From IMG/VR virus record IMGVR_UViG_3300021959_000332, positions 1 to 25,990 of that record: a stretch of DNA of 25,990 nucleotides; one strand, 5' to 3'. Positions within the stretch are counted from its first letter, which is position 1; every line of letters begins with the position of its first letter. This DNA comes from a virus. The position numbers and the translations under genes are program-made. The notes beneath the pieces are model-generated. The model saw nothing but the letters and a program-made list of their open reading frames with translations, was not told the DNA's origin and ran no database searches. Shown here piece by piece: positions 8,295-16,712 of this stretch.

Positions 8295-8702
8295 TTAAAA
8301 TGTACTCCCATCTAATGTATCCATGTCTCCTTCTGCTTGAAGAAGAATTTGCCATGCTCCATCTCTATAAACCTTTAATTGATTTGTGTTTGTATTATAA
8401 AATAAATCTCCATTGTCAAGATAAGTTTCACTACTTGTGCTAGGATCTGTTGCTCCTCTTGAAAATTGAGATTCTAATTGTTCTATTGCGTCTTGTACAT
8501 TTGCTACTGATAGTGTATTATGAGTAGTAGAAACTACATCACTTGCTACAAATGCACGAAAAAATTGTTCTACTGCTATTGTTGCTGAAGAAGTTGTAAT
8601 GTTTGCAATTACATCATTTAGTGCGCTTTCTGTAATAGAAATTGCAGGATGAGCTGCTACAACATTTGTTCTTGCAAGTCTGTTTGCTCCTATTCGGCTC
8701 AT
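8295..8702 (-). CDS. Small structural protein (135 aa), first of a duplicated pair
   Basis: The start overlaps the preceding stop as ATGA (4 bases). The C-terminal part contains NVQDAIEQLESQFSRG, then a 'GDLFYNTNTNQLKVYRDGAW' beta segment, and ends MDTLDGSTF. 'LFYNT.T.QLKVY..G.W' is a short beta-hairpin motif common in phage fibre and appendage proteins. The N-terminal 80 residues are Ala/Thr/Ser-rich with HPAISITESALNDVI and have no family I recognise. It is paired with the 114-residue paralogue downstream. It is probably a virion protein of the fibre cassette. Confidence 0.75.
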   Translation of the reverse strand: MSRIGANRLARTNVVAAHPAISITESALNDVIANITTSSATIAVEQFFRAFVASDVVSTTHNTLSVANVQDAIEQLESQFSRGATDPSTSSETYLDNGDLFYNTNTNQLKVYRDGAWQILLQAEGDMDTLDGSTF

Positions 8703-9031
8703 CTTGTTACTTCACCAGAGACAGTAGCTGTTCCCTGTATAAGTCTTTGTGAGGTAGTGCTTGTAAATAACTCTAAGTCATAGTAGTACTGTCCCACATC
8801 TATATCGTCTGTTAGTGTATTTGCAAGTGCCATAGTTAGTATTCCACTACTAGCATTTGATATTGTGCAAGTGAACGTAGCTGTAAGAGTACTAGAATCG
8901 ATTGTAGGGCGCATCTGTGCGCGTGCACTAAAGCCTGTAAGATTTTTTGCGGATCCGTCTTCTTGAACAGTAAGCTGTAACGAGAAATCTGATCCCTGAT
9001 CTATTTTTATGTTGTAATTACCAGCACTCAT
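8699..9031 (-). CDS. Small Ig-like/BppU-N-like structural protein (110 aa), first gene after the promoter
   Basis: The sequence MSAGNYNIKIDQGSDFSLQL, then VQEDGSAKNLTGFSARAQMR, then YYYDLELFTS and QRLIQGTATVSGEVTR, has the strand pattern of the small Ig-like domain found in phage appendage proteins (BppU N-terminal type). Members open with 'I.QG.DF...' and have 'dLtG.sa.aq.R'. This is resemblance by eye, so the family call is moderate. It is the first gene of the fibre cassette, about 22 bases downstream of the predicted transcription start. A GGAGGT ribosome binding site lies 13 bases before ATG, which is rather far. It overlaps the next gene by ATGA. Confidence 0.75.
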   Translation of the reverse strand: MSAGNYNIKIDQGSDFSLQLTVQEDGSAKNLTGFSARAQMRPTIDSSTLTATFTCTISNASSGILTMALANTLTDDIDVGQYYYDLELFTSTTSQRLIQGTATVSGEVTR

Positions 9032-9059
9032 GGTTATTTCTTATACCTCCAATGAATTA

Positions 9060-9089
9060 ATTATACCAAAAAATAACACCTGATGTCAA
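9060..9089 (-). promoter_or_regulatory. Consensus sigma70 promoter (extended -10) for the fibre cassette
   Basis: Read on the minus strand, a perfect TTGACA (9089-9084) is followed by an 18-base spacer and a perfect TATAAT (9065-9060). The spacer ends in TGG, giving an extended -10 (TGnTATAAT). A transcription start would fall near 9053, leaving a leader of about 22 bases before the ATG at 9031, with GGAGGT at 9050-9045. It lies in the largest intergenic space in the window (9032-9121). It should be read by the host vegetative RNA polymerase and drive the genes leftwards from 9031. Confidence 0.85.
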
Positions 9090-9102
9090 GGATTATTTTT
9101 GG
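9066..9102. repeat. Near-perfect inverted repeat enclosing the -35 box
   Basis: The plus strand has CCAAAAAATAA at 9066-9076 and TTATTTTTGG at 9093-9102. The arms match except for one extra A, and the 16-base centre holds the -35 hexamer. It overlaps the promoter spacer. It could be an operator for a repressor or activator, or a chance product of AT-rich DNA. Confidence 0.5.
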
Positions 9103-9121
9103 AATGTGAAATCGTTATACT

Positions 9122-9307
9122 TTATCCTTTGGGATATTTGTCTTTTACTGCTTTCATTTCAGTATAAAAAGAAGAAGTTTTAGCTGTATCACCAAACTTT
9201 CCGTCATCTACTGCGTGCCAAAGTAAATCAAGCTGCTCTCTTAAAGATGGATAATAAGATGCTCTCTTTGTTCCATATGCTTCTCCTGTGTCTAAATCTA
9301 AATTCAT
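9122..9307 (-). CDS. XkdW-like small tail protein (61 aa)
   Basis: The compact protein MNLDLDTGEAYGTKRASYYP continues SLREQLDLLWHAVDDGKFGD. The 'YPS..EQLD.LWHA.DDG' core is the signature of small proteins such as XkdW and its relatives, found next to tail fibre genes in many phages. Their exact function is unsettled. It overlaps the upstream gene by ATGA and is the last gene before the 9032-9121 intergenic region, so it probably closes the upstream transcription unit. No terminator hairpin is visible after it, so readthrough into the fibre cassette is possible. Confidence 0.8.
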   Translation of the reverse strand: MNLDLDTGEAYGTKRASYYPSLREQLDLLWHAVDDGKFGDTAKTSSFYTEMKAVKDKYPKG

Positions 9308-9741
9308 TCTCCTCTCCTTTTTACATACAAGGAAACTTCTCCTTGATAATAATTACTTTTTTCAAAGAGTATTCTCCATACTCCTGCCTCTTTTGCTGTT
9401 AGTGTCAAACTACTGTCTGAATTCATTGTCCCAAGCAATACTCCACCTCCATATACTTTAGTTCCTTCGGGTACACCTGAAAGTGTAAAAGTTTCGTCTA
9501 TAGCACACTGTCCATTTTCAGGACTTACTGATATACTAAATGTTGAATATTCTACAATATCGTCTTCTGCTTCATTTATATAGAAATGATTAGTAGCTAT
9601 ATCGTCAGAACGAGTAGTCGTAACATACCCTCTTCCTGCAGATGCTTCTGCAGATATTTGTTCTGATGTGGCTGTGCCTCGTAGTGCATAGGCTATTTCT
9701 TTGCTTGTGTTATTATAAAATACAGTAAATGTATCGCTCAT
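9304..9741 (-). CDS. Hypothetical structural protein with C-terminal Ig-like segment (145 aa)
   Basis: No known family is recognised. The first 70 residues (MSDTFTVFYNNTSKEIAYAL, then SAGRGYVTTTRSDDIATNHF) are polar. Residues about 75-140 (SISVSPENGQCAIDETFTLS, GVPEGTKVYGGG, GVWRILFEKSNYYQGEVSLY) have the alternating pattern of one Ig-like beta sandwich, as often found on phage surface proteins. It overlaps both neighbours by 4 bases (ATGA), which points to coupled translation with the paralogous trio upstream and the XkdW-like gene downstream. It is probably a virion or appendage protein, from context. Confidence 0.75.
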   Translation of the reverse strand: MSDTFTVFYNNTSKEIAYALRGTATSEQISAEASAGRGYVTTTRSDDIATNHFYINEAEDDIVEYSTFSISVSPENGQCAIDETFTLSGVPEGTKVYGGGVLLGTMNSDSSLTLTAKEAGVWRILFEKSNYYQGEVSLYVKRRGE

Positions 9742-10352
9742 AGTTTTACTCCTATATCTGGTTGATCGAAAATTAAATATGAATAGTATACAGTTCTTCC
9801 ATTATATACTGTTCTGCTTTGTCTAAGTGTGTTATATGCGTTAAAACCTCCTTCATAACTCATGAAGTACATATAAGTTCCATCAACTTCATAATCAAAT
9901 CCATGTGCTATTGAGTTCTTTATTTTTGGGTCATCTGGTTGTCCGTCTGAGAAACTGACAAATTCCACATCAAGATGGCTAAGATGCACTGCTGGTGTAA
10001 GGACTTTTAATGCTTTTCCACTACTTATGTAGTCTGCATATATAAATCGTGCTATAACTGTAGGAGTATACCCACTTACATTGTGTGCAACTCGTGCAAC
10101 AGAGCCAGAACTTGTATTACTTGTATAAAATGTTTTTGGACTTTTACCATATAATGTTGACCCAATAGTACTTGAATTTGTATGAGCACTTAGTGTTCCT
10201 TGTCCATATCCAATAACATTAAAGTTTGCTGATGCTCGAGAATCAAATAATAGATTTCCTGAAGGATTACTTGCATTATCTCCTTTTTTTGATACAAACA
10301 GTCCATAAGTTCCTGCATCGTTTTTTCCAAGTACAACTCTATTTGTTCCCAT
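9738..10352 (-). CDS. Third member of the tandem 'LF.S..G' paralogue trio (204 aa)
   Basis: The N-terminus MGTNRVVLGKNDAGTYGLFV, SKKGDNA, then NLLFDSRA shares its pattern with the two preceding genes: N-R-(I/V)-(L/V)-(I/L)-G, tY.L.VS..G, then d.L.Fds. The remaining 160 residues are unrelated to the siblings. They contain aromatic segments such as HGFDYEVDGTYMYFMSYEGG and TVYYSYLIFDQPDIGV. The start overlaps the upstream stop by one base (TAATG). The shared N-terminus probably attaches a variable C-terminal domain to the particle, which I infer from the pattern. No enzymatic motif is visible. Confidence 0.78.
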   Translation of the reverse strand: MGTNRVVLGKNDAGTYGLFVSKKGDNASNPSGNLLFDSRASANFNVIGYGQGTLSAHTNSSTIGSTLYGKSPKTFYTSNTSSGSVARVAHNVSGYTPTVIARFIYADYISSGKALKVLTPAVHLSHLDVEFVSFSDGQPDDPKIKNSIAHGFDYEVDGTYMYFMSYEGGFNAYNTLRQSRTVYNGRTVYYSYLIFDQPDIGVKL

Positions 10353-10774
10353 TAGAAGAACCCCTTTATACTAATAAACTTATAATTTCCTGAACTTATA
10401 TTTGTGTGAGTTATGCCTCTTATCGTTAAACTAGCATCAGTACTAAGAGTATGAGTACTCCCAGTTGTAGAACCGCTTTGTATAAATCCTCCATCGGTTC
10501 CTTCTCCTACAATTTCCATTCCATCTGTAGTATTTAATTGTGTTATTCCTTGGTTACTTGTAGAGTTTGAATTCTGAGTTACATCTCCTGTTGTATTATT
10601 TGTAGTGCTTCCCACTTGTCCTAGTTGAAGAAATCCTAAAAAATTTGAAGTATCTGAACCATTTGTATTAAAAATCAAATCATCTTCATTCATATCAGTT
10701 ACATTTTTACCGGGTCTACTCACAAATAGCCCATAATTAGTTCCATTATTTCCTATTAATATTCTACTTGCCAT
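10352..10774 (-). CDS. Second member of the paralogue trio (140 aa)
   Basis: It begins MASRILIGNNGTNYGLFVSR, PGKNVTDMNEDDLIFNTNGS, the same module as its two neighbours. The C-terminal 100 residues are Thr/Ser/Gly/Asn-rich (SSTTNNTTGDVTQNS-like composition) and end in NISSGNYKFISIKGFF. It is the shortest of the trio and may carry only a minimal decoration domain. It begins 2 bases after the preceding stop and overlaps the next gene by one base. The homologous opening module is clear; the function is unknown. Confidence 0.78.
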   Translation of the reverse strand: MASRILIGNNGTNYGLFVSRPGKNVTDMNEDDLIFNTNGSDTSNFLGFLQLGQVGSTTNNTTGDVTQNSNSTSNQGITQLNTTDGMEIVGEGTDGGFIQSGSTTGSTHTLSTDASLTIRGITHTNISSGNYKFISIKGFF

Positions 10775-10776
10775 AT

Positions 10777-11505
10777 CTAAAATCCCATAAATGTTGAAGT
10801 CATATATCCATAACCCATTGGTATCTTTAGAACAGCTGCTCGTGCATTCACTACAGCTACTCCTCCTGAATCTGTTCCACTTATTTGATAACTACTTCCT
10901 GTTGTTACTCCATAAGTTACAGCAAATACATTTCCACTTGCTGCTCTAAAAGAAATTGTATTGTTTGATGTTGGAGTAAAAGTAGATAGTCTATTTGCTT
11001 TTGCTCCGTGATCTCCTGCCGCTCCATTCCATCCCAATGTAATTCCACGAGTTGAAGTGCCACTAGCTATTTCATTATTTGCGCTTAAGTCGTAACGATT
11101 TGTAAATGAAAAAATTGAAAAGTGTTCATCAACTCTTTCAAGTATAAAGTCATTACTACTAACTACTACAGTAGACCCATCACTTATTCTATTTCTATAA
11201 GTTGAAGATGTTGAACTATAGTAACCTGAACTTGAAGTTTTTGTTACTCTTGTTCTATGATGTTTTTCAAAAAATATACAAAGAGGCATATACTCTGTAC
11301 CATCTGCTAAATCTGTATCAGTTCCTAGAAAATTATTAAATCCAGAAGCATTTGCTACTGTTTTGTGCACTTGTCCAGTTCTATAACGAGTACTGTCAAA
11401 AAGCATATCATCTTGTCCGTCAGTAAGAACATCTTGTCCAGGTTTTGATACTCTTAATTTATAAGTGCCTGCATTATCTTGTCCAATTAAAATTCTATTT
11501 GGCAT
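10777..11505 (-). CDS. First member of the paralogue trio (242 aa)
   Basis: It opens MPNRILIGQDNAGTYKLRVS, KPGQDVLTDGQDDMLFDSTR, the shared N-terminal module. The rest (about 45-242) is a distinct beta-rich domain with AEVERVDEHF-like character around 'VVSSNDFILERVDEHFSIFS' and 'GITLGWNGAAGDHGAKANRL'. It ends MGYGYMTSTFMGF. It begins 4 bases after the J-like gene, so it is probably translated with the tail tip genes. Proteins with this N-terminus occur next to tip and fibre genes in marine phages, as far as I recall; no biochemical role is known to me. Confidence 0.78.
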   Translation of the reverse strand: MPNRILIGQDNAGTYKLRVSKPGQDVLTDGQDDMLFDSTRYRTGQVHKTVANASGFNNFLGTDTDLADGTEYMPLCIFFEKHHRTRVTKTSSSGYYSSTSSTYRNRISDGSTVVVSSNDFILERVDEHFSIFSFTNRYDLSANNEIASGTSTRGITLGWNGAAGDHGAKANRLSTFTPTSNNTISFRAASGNVFAVTYGVTTGSSYQISGTDSGGVAVVNARAAVLKIPMGYGYMTSTFMGF

Positions 11506-11509
11506 GTTA

Positions 11510-14500
11510 TTAATCCGATATTAAAATTCGTTGATTGTTTCCTTGAAGTTGAATTTGTGCAGAAGAACCAACTGTTATTGTTGAACTTGCTGCGATATTT
11601 CCACCGTCAATTGTAGTAATATTACTTCCATCATTAAAAGTTCCGTTACTAAAAGTAACTACTCCTGTAAAGCTTGTAAGCTGAACAACACTACTATAAG
11701 CTACGGTTATTGTGCTTGATCCTGCTGACGATTCTGTTCCATAATATCGTACAGTCCACCAAAAATTTGATGAAGTAGCGTCTTGCGTTGTTGGACTATT
11801 TCTCCAAACATTGGTTGAACCGCTATCATTAATACCAGTACCTGATACTACTCCAGTACTAAAAGTATACGTAGTTCCACTTGGTGCACTCGGTGCTCCA
11901 CTACTGGTTTTTTCATAATAAAGATAACCTTGTATTGTTCTTAATCCTGCTGCTCCATCATTTCCATCATTTCCATCATTTCCATCATTTCCATCATTTC
12001 CATCTTGTCCAGCAGCACCAGTTGCTCCCTGTTTTGATTTTGTAAGAGTCTGTATTCTTGTAAAGGTTTTCGAAACTCCTGCTTCGTTTCTTACTGTAAT
12101 TGTAAAAGTTACTGAACCTACATCTGCACTTAAAGCACTGATATCTGCAAACCTTCTTGTATTTGAAGAGACAGTACTTGCACTTCCTACTGTAACACTT
12201 GAACCACTTGCTGAAATATTGAAAGTTGAATTTCCACTTGTTGCATAGTTTAATTGAGTTGTACCATTAAATACTTGAATATCTGTTCCTGATCCTGAAA
12301 AACTAGTTGGTGTTCCTGAAGTATTTGTAGGAACAGTATGTGCTTCATTTGATAGTATAATTGTAATAGCATCCACACCAGCTTTTAAACCAGCAATTGT
12401 CATTATGTCTCTTGCAAGAATTGTTCCTGAATTTGATCCTTCTCGTATCTGAACTTCCATCTTATCTGGCATATTATCAAAAGAAGATTGAGGTGTATAT
12501 GCATAAGTATTTGAAGTTGTATTTTGAACACTTGAGTCATTCTTAAAGAATTCATAATATACAGTTCCAGTTGTATTTACGGCTGTTGCAGTAATTGTTG
12601 TACTAGAAGGATCTGGACTTGCTCCATTTGTATTATATTCAATACTTTGATCTCCTGCAGTTAAGGCTACTCCACGGGCATCTGTACCTACAGATCCGTC
12701 TGCACCATCTGCTCCAGTAATACCTGCCGTAATTGCATAAACTATTTCAAAGGAGTAAGCAGTGCTGCCGTTTGTTACGACTTTCGCAATTATCGTATCT
12801 TTAAGAAAGTCAGGTTTAAAGCTTTGCTTAAATACATTATTACTACTATAGGCTCTTTGACTTACAGCATCTATAAACATTAAAGTATCACTTTCTATAC
12901 TTTGTACTTTTGCATAAGTTGCTTGTGCTGCAGTACCATTATCTAGTTTTACTAAATCTCCAGAGGCAAAATCACTTGTAAAAGAAGTACTAGATCCATC
13001 TATTTGGTTTGAGAATTGGGCGACAGTTATTGTTCCACTCGCCTGTGTTAGTCCGTTATTGGATGCTCCAACTTCTGCAAAATACTCTACAGCTGGGCTC
13101 ACATTTGAATCTGTTTTAAGTTCAACTGCTTTTAGATGATCTGAAGTTGCATCCGAATCAAAAAGTAGGAAAGCTGTTGCACTTGCTCCCATTCCTGAGA
13201 AAGCTTGTTGTGTATTTCCTGTACCCGTTCCTGTAAGAACATATTCTGTTCCATCTTTCCCTATAAAAGTATAGGTGGAAGATCCAATAGTAGCTACTCC
13301 TGTGTTTGTATTTATCGCAAGTGCTTGATTAAGCTGTCCTCCTACAGCTACTTGAGATTTATTAAAGCCTGCAATAGAAGGAACTTCATTTTTACCAACA
13401 GTTACTTTTCTTGTTATCCACGGAGAATAAGTATTTATAGTTGATATTGTTCTTACGTGTATATTATATGTGCCTACTTTTACATTTTCAAAAGTAAAAC
13501 TTTGATCTTCTCCATTTGTGATTATACTCTCAAAACCACCATTAAAACTATGTTTAAGTTCAAAACCTGAAATATTTTTATATTTTAATCCGTCTGATGT
13601 TAAAGGAGCGTTCCAAGTTACAGTTACTTTTACACCCCCTGAAGTTGGAACATCAACTGTTTCTCCTAAATCTCCAGATTCGGAATTCATAGGTTCTACC
13701 TTTGCAACTATATTTGTAGGTGCTGGTATAACATCATCTCTATCAGGAATTGCATCTGTTGGTACACTGTAAAGTGTGTATCCTCTGTCGACTGCTCCGA
13801 ATTTTGCTTTTGCAAACTCACTTGCAACAATTTGTACTTTTTGATCTTTATCTTCTTTTACTGATATAACTTTAAATTCTTTTGTTGTTCCAGTTTTTGG
13901 AGTACCATCACCATTAAAAAGTTGAAGTGCCCAAATAATTTCTGCGTCAGGTGTTGCACTAAAGGCAGAAGCTACTGTTAAACTAGACACATTTCCTGAA
14001 CTTGTTGATATATTTTGTTTTTCTACTCTTACATTCTCTGACCAAAAATTAAGAACCTTATCACCACTATCATCTTTTAAGTTAGCAGCTTCTTCTTGTG
14101 TATCGAGTGCACTGCCATCTTGATTTTCTAATAATAGATCTCCTCTATGGTAAGTTGCAGAATTAATAACTGCTATTTCTTGCTCTAAGTAACAACCCCC
14201 TTCTGGGTAAATAAGTAATAGTTGTGGAGGAAATGCTGCAGCGTAAGAAGGTAATGATATTGTTCTATCTAGTGGAATTACTGTGGTGCTTCTTGTGCCT
14301 GTATTTGAAACTCTTCCTGAATATTGGTATCCATCTTTATCTGCATCTTGAACACCTATAATATCGCCAGGTCTTAGTCCTATAGCATTAAGTCCGGTTG
14401 AAAAAGTAACAGTTTCTTTTTCAAGTTGTGCAGAAAGTAATTTCCATTTACCATATCTATGTGCTTGTGCACGAGAAGTACATCCAAAAGCTACTGAAGA

Positions 14501-16702
14501 CTCTCGTACTAGTCTGTTTGTACTTAATATATTTTGATGATCTTCTACATATTCGATTGCTTGTCTGTAATTGTCTGCTGGATCATTCCATGTTACTTTT
14601 ACTTGGTTAGTTCTTACTCTGTCTCCTGTTCCTTCATAGGTAAAAACTCCATTTTCAACATTACCTTTTGTAAATGTATATACAACCTCTTTTGGTCTAT
14701 CAGCTATAGCTACAATTTCTCCTTCTGACCATAGTACCATACCTCTAAATATACTTGCAATATCTCGCAGTACTTTTGTTGCTTCGGCAGTTTTGTCTAA
14801 GTAAAGATTGGCTGTAAAGCGAGGTTCTAATCCTCCTTCACCGTCTGAAACAAGTTCATCACAATATTTTGCAATTTCAAATAATGAATATTTATCTATA
14901 AGTGCGCTATCAACAAATTGCCCAACTCCATAGCGATTATTTGTAAGAATATCATAAAATACCCAAGCTGGATTATTACAGTATACTAGTTCTCTATTTG
15001 GGTGTCCTTCTGCCCATGTTGAACGATCTCCTCGAAATGATCCATTCCATGTCTGATAAGATGCTTCTTCTGAAACAGCGTAAGAAGGGGCAGAGCCACT
15101 TACTAATCGTGTATATTTTGCTGTGCCGTCTGAACTTTCATCCCTTGTTAAATAATTAGTAGGAACTTGAATTAGTTTACCTTTTAATTTATATGCTCTA
15201 CTTGGAAGTCCTCCGCTAAAGTCTTTTGCATTAAATACGTTTGCTGTATAAGCGGCATAAGGATAAGATAATCTATCTTTAGTTATATTTTCTACTGTTT
15301 TGAGACGAGAAGCATTTTGATGTTGAAAACTTCCATCTTTAAAATTATCATCAGTTATTCTTCTTACACGAATTCTATAATTAACAAAAGGTTGAAATTG
15401 TTCAACATTCATTACAAATTCTTCTATGTATTCAGAGTATTGTGCTTTCGAAGGTTTTACATACCCAGTGCTAGGTATAGAACCACTATTAACTCCATAA
15501 GTAACTTTATTCCCCCATTCAGGTGTTCTAGAAAGTAGTGTTGAATTAGAAGGTCCAAATGCCAAAGCACTAGTATAATTTGTTCCATCTGATGTGTATT
15601 CAAAGAACATCTGAAACTCTACAAAGCTTGGTCCCTTTGCTCCTGAGTTTTTAAATGCGTGCATTTCTGGAAAGCTAAAAGTAAGATGAACTTCGTCTAC
15701 TTCTTGGGGATTTGAAACTCCCATTGCTGCTGCTGTTAATACAGTATCTGAAGCAGAACCTTGACCATCATTGCCAGGTTCATCAATTCCATTTTTTGTT
15801 CCACCATTTGTTCCGTTATAGTTATTACCTAAACCAGAAAGACCTGATACTGCTGATAAATTTGCTTGTTTGAGTTCTACATTTGCATCATAAACTGTGC
15901 TTGAAGAACCTGTAAACCCTGGAGCTATTAAAGGTGCTTGTAGTGCATTTCCTGATGTTATTCCGAAAGAAACATGAGAAAAGTTTGCTAGTTGAGCAGA
16001 GTCTTCTAAAGAAGGTCCGCTTACTACACATAGAGCACCAGTTACGGCTGTAGGAGTAGCAACAGATAAGGTTGCGGTATTTCCTGAAATGGAACTGAGT
16101 GTTGTAACATGATCTTGAACTATATCTGCACTTGAAACTGTAGTAAATGCTCTTACACTTAGTTCTGCAACTGTTGCACTTACCATTTTCTTTATACCTG
16201 ATACAAGATCCTGTCCTCCTGGACCGGCACCTGCAATACGGATATATACTGGTAATCCTTTTCCTTGATTATCAATTATTGTTTGAGTAAAATAATTTGA
16301 AGAAGTTGTAACTTTTGAAGAGCCTGCACTGATACTTGCTATACCTGAGCCTTTTGTACCTGCTCCTACAATAGAAATAACTCTGCCACCTATAGCAAGT
16401 CCTGATTTATTATTATAACTAAGAGTGCGAATAGTTCCAAACTCACTTGCAGCTACAGAAGTACTGTTTGCGGTTGTATTTGCTGTAAATTTTCGAGGTT
16501 TGAGTATAGCATTATTTACCGAGTCAATTAAAGGAACGTCATTGTAGTAAACCGAAGAAAGATCATTTGATAAGCCTGCAATTGGTCCTTCTGCGAGTAA
16601 ATCGTAGACAATAGCTGTTTGTTCCTTATTAGGACTTTTTAGATCATAAGTTGCTTTAGTTCCAAAGCCTCTTGTACTGTATTTTGATGAATTATCTGCC
16701 AT
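11510..16702 (-). CDS. J: Tail tip attachment/host specificity protein, lambda J-like (1730 aa)
   Basis: This is the central tip fibre that plugs the tail tube and contacts the host. The N-terminus (ATYDLKSPNKEQ, then VYDLLAEGPIAGL near 20-45) is the conserved J opening. The core near residues 575-790 has the family motifs YDILTNNRYGVGQFVD, then CDELVSD, RFTANLYLD, DIASIFRGMVLWSEGEI, TNQVKVTWNDP and LRPGDIIGVQD. A fibronectin type III domain follows at about 985-1095. Collagen-like G-X-Y stretches lie near 1330 and 1560-1590, and the protein ends in a beta-rich fibre tip. Lambda J is 1132 residues; the extra length is a roughly 300-residue insertion near residues 50-350 and a long C-terminal extension. 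The gene lies directly after the I-like gene, as in lambda. Confidence 0.95.
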   Translation of the reverse strand: MADNSSKYSTRGFGTKATYDLKSPNKEQTAIVYDLLAEGPIAGLSNDLSSVYYNDVPLIDSVNNAILKPRKFTANTTANSTSVAASEFGTIRTLSYNNKSGLAIGGRVISIVGAGTKGSGIASISAGSSKVTTSSNYFTQTIIDNQGKGLPVYIRIAGAGPGGQDLVSGIKKMVSATVAELSVRAFTTVSSADIVQDHVTTLSSISGNTATLSVATPTAVTGALCVVSGPSLEDSAQLANFSHVSFGITSGNALQAPLIAPGFTGSSSTVYDANVELKQANLSAVSGLSGLGNNYNGTNGGTKNGIDEPGNDGQGSASDTVLTAAAMGVSNPQEVDEVHLTFSFPEMHAFKNSGAKGPSFVEFQMFFEYTSDGTNYTSALAFGPSNSTLLSRTPEWGNKVTYGVNSGSIPSTGYVKPSKAQYSEYIEEFVMNVEQFQPFVNYRIRVRRITDDNFKDGSFQHQNASRLKTVENITKDRLSYPYAAYTANVFNAKDFSGGLPSRAYKLKGKLIQVPTNYLTRDESSDGTAKYTRLVSGSAPSYAVSEEASYQTWNGSFRGDRSTWAEGHPNRELVYCNNPAWVFYDILTNNRYGVGQFVDSALIDKYSLFEIAKYCDELVSDGEGGLEPRFTANLYLDKTAEATKVLRDIASIFRGMVLWSEGEIVAIADRPKEVVYTFTKGNVENGVFTYEGTGDRVRTNQVKVTWNDPADNYRQAIEYVEDHQNILSTNRLVRESSVAFGCTSRAQAHRYGKWKLLSAQLEKETVTFSTGLNAIGLRPGDIIGVQDADKDGYQYSGRVSNTGTRSTTVIPLDRTISLPSYAAAFPPQLLLIYPEGGCYLEQEIAVINSATYHRGDLLLENQDGSALDTQEEAANLKDDSGDKVLNFWSENVRVEKQNISTSSGNVSSLTVASAFSATPDAEIIWALQLFNGDGTPKTGTTKEFKVISVKEDKDQKVQIVASEFAKAKFGAVDRGYTLYSVPTDAIPDRDDVIPAPTNIVAKVEPMNSESGDLGETVDVPTSGGVKVTVTWNAPLTSDGLKYKNISGFELKHSFNGGFESIITNGEDQSFTFENVKVGTYNIHVRTISTINTYSPWITRKVTVGKNEVPSIAGFNKSQVAVGGQLNQALAINTNTGVATIGSSTYTFIGKDGTEYVLTGTGTGNTQQAFSGMGASATAFLLFDSDATSDHLKAVELKTDSNVSPAVEYFAEVGASNNGLTQASGTITVAQFSNQIDGSSTSFTSDFASGDLVKLDNGTAAQATYAKVQSIESDTLMFIDAVSQRAYSSNNVFKQSFKPDFLKDTIIAKVVTNGSTAYSFEIVYAITAGITGADGADGSVGTDARGVALTAGDQSIEYNTNGASPDPSSTTITATAVNTTGTVYYEFFKNDSSVQNTTSNTYAYTPQSSFDNMPDKMEVQIREGSNSGTILARDIMTIAGLKAGVDAITIILSNEAHTVPTNTSGTPTSFSGSGTDIQVFNGTTQLNYATSGNSTFNISASGSSVTVGSASTVSSNTRRFADISALSADVGSVTFTITVRNEAGVSKTFTRIQTLTKSKQGATGAAGQDGNDGNDGNDGNDGNDGAAGLRTIQGYLYYEKTSSGAPSAPSGTTYTFSTGVVSGTGINDSGSTNVWRNSPTTQDATSSNFWWTVRYYGTESSAGSSTITVAYSSVVQLTSFTGVVTFSNGTFNDGSNITTIDGGNIAASSTITVGSSAQIQLQGNNQRILISD
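11955..12004 (-). repeat. Five perfect 9-bp tandem repeats encoding (Asn-Asp-Gly)n
   Basis: The plus-strand unit ccatcattt occurs five times without a mismatch from 11955 to 11999 and continues for 5 more bases. On the coding strand this encodes NDG five times inside a collagen-like G-X-Y stretch of the J-like protein. Perfect identity at DNA level suggests recent expansion. Any length change keeps the frame. Confidence 0.95.
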
Positions 16703-16712
16703 TTTATTTTAG

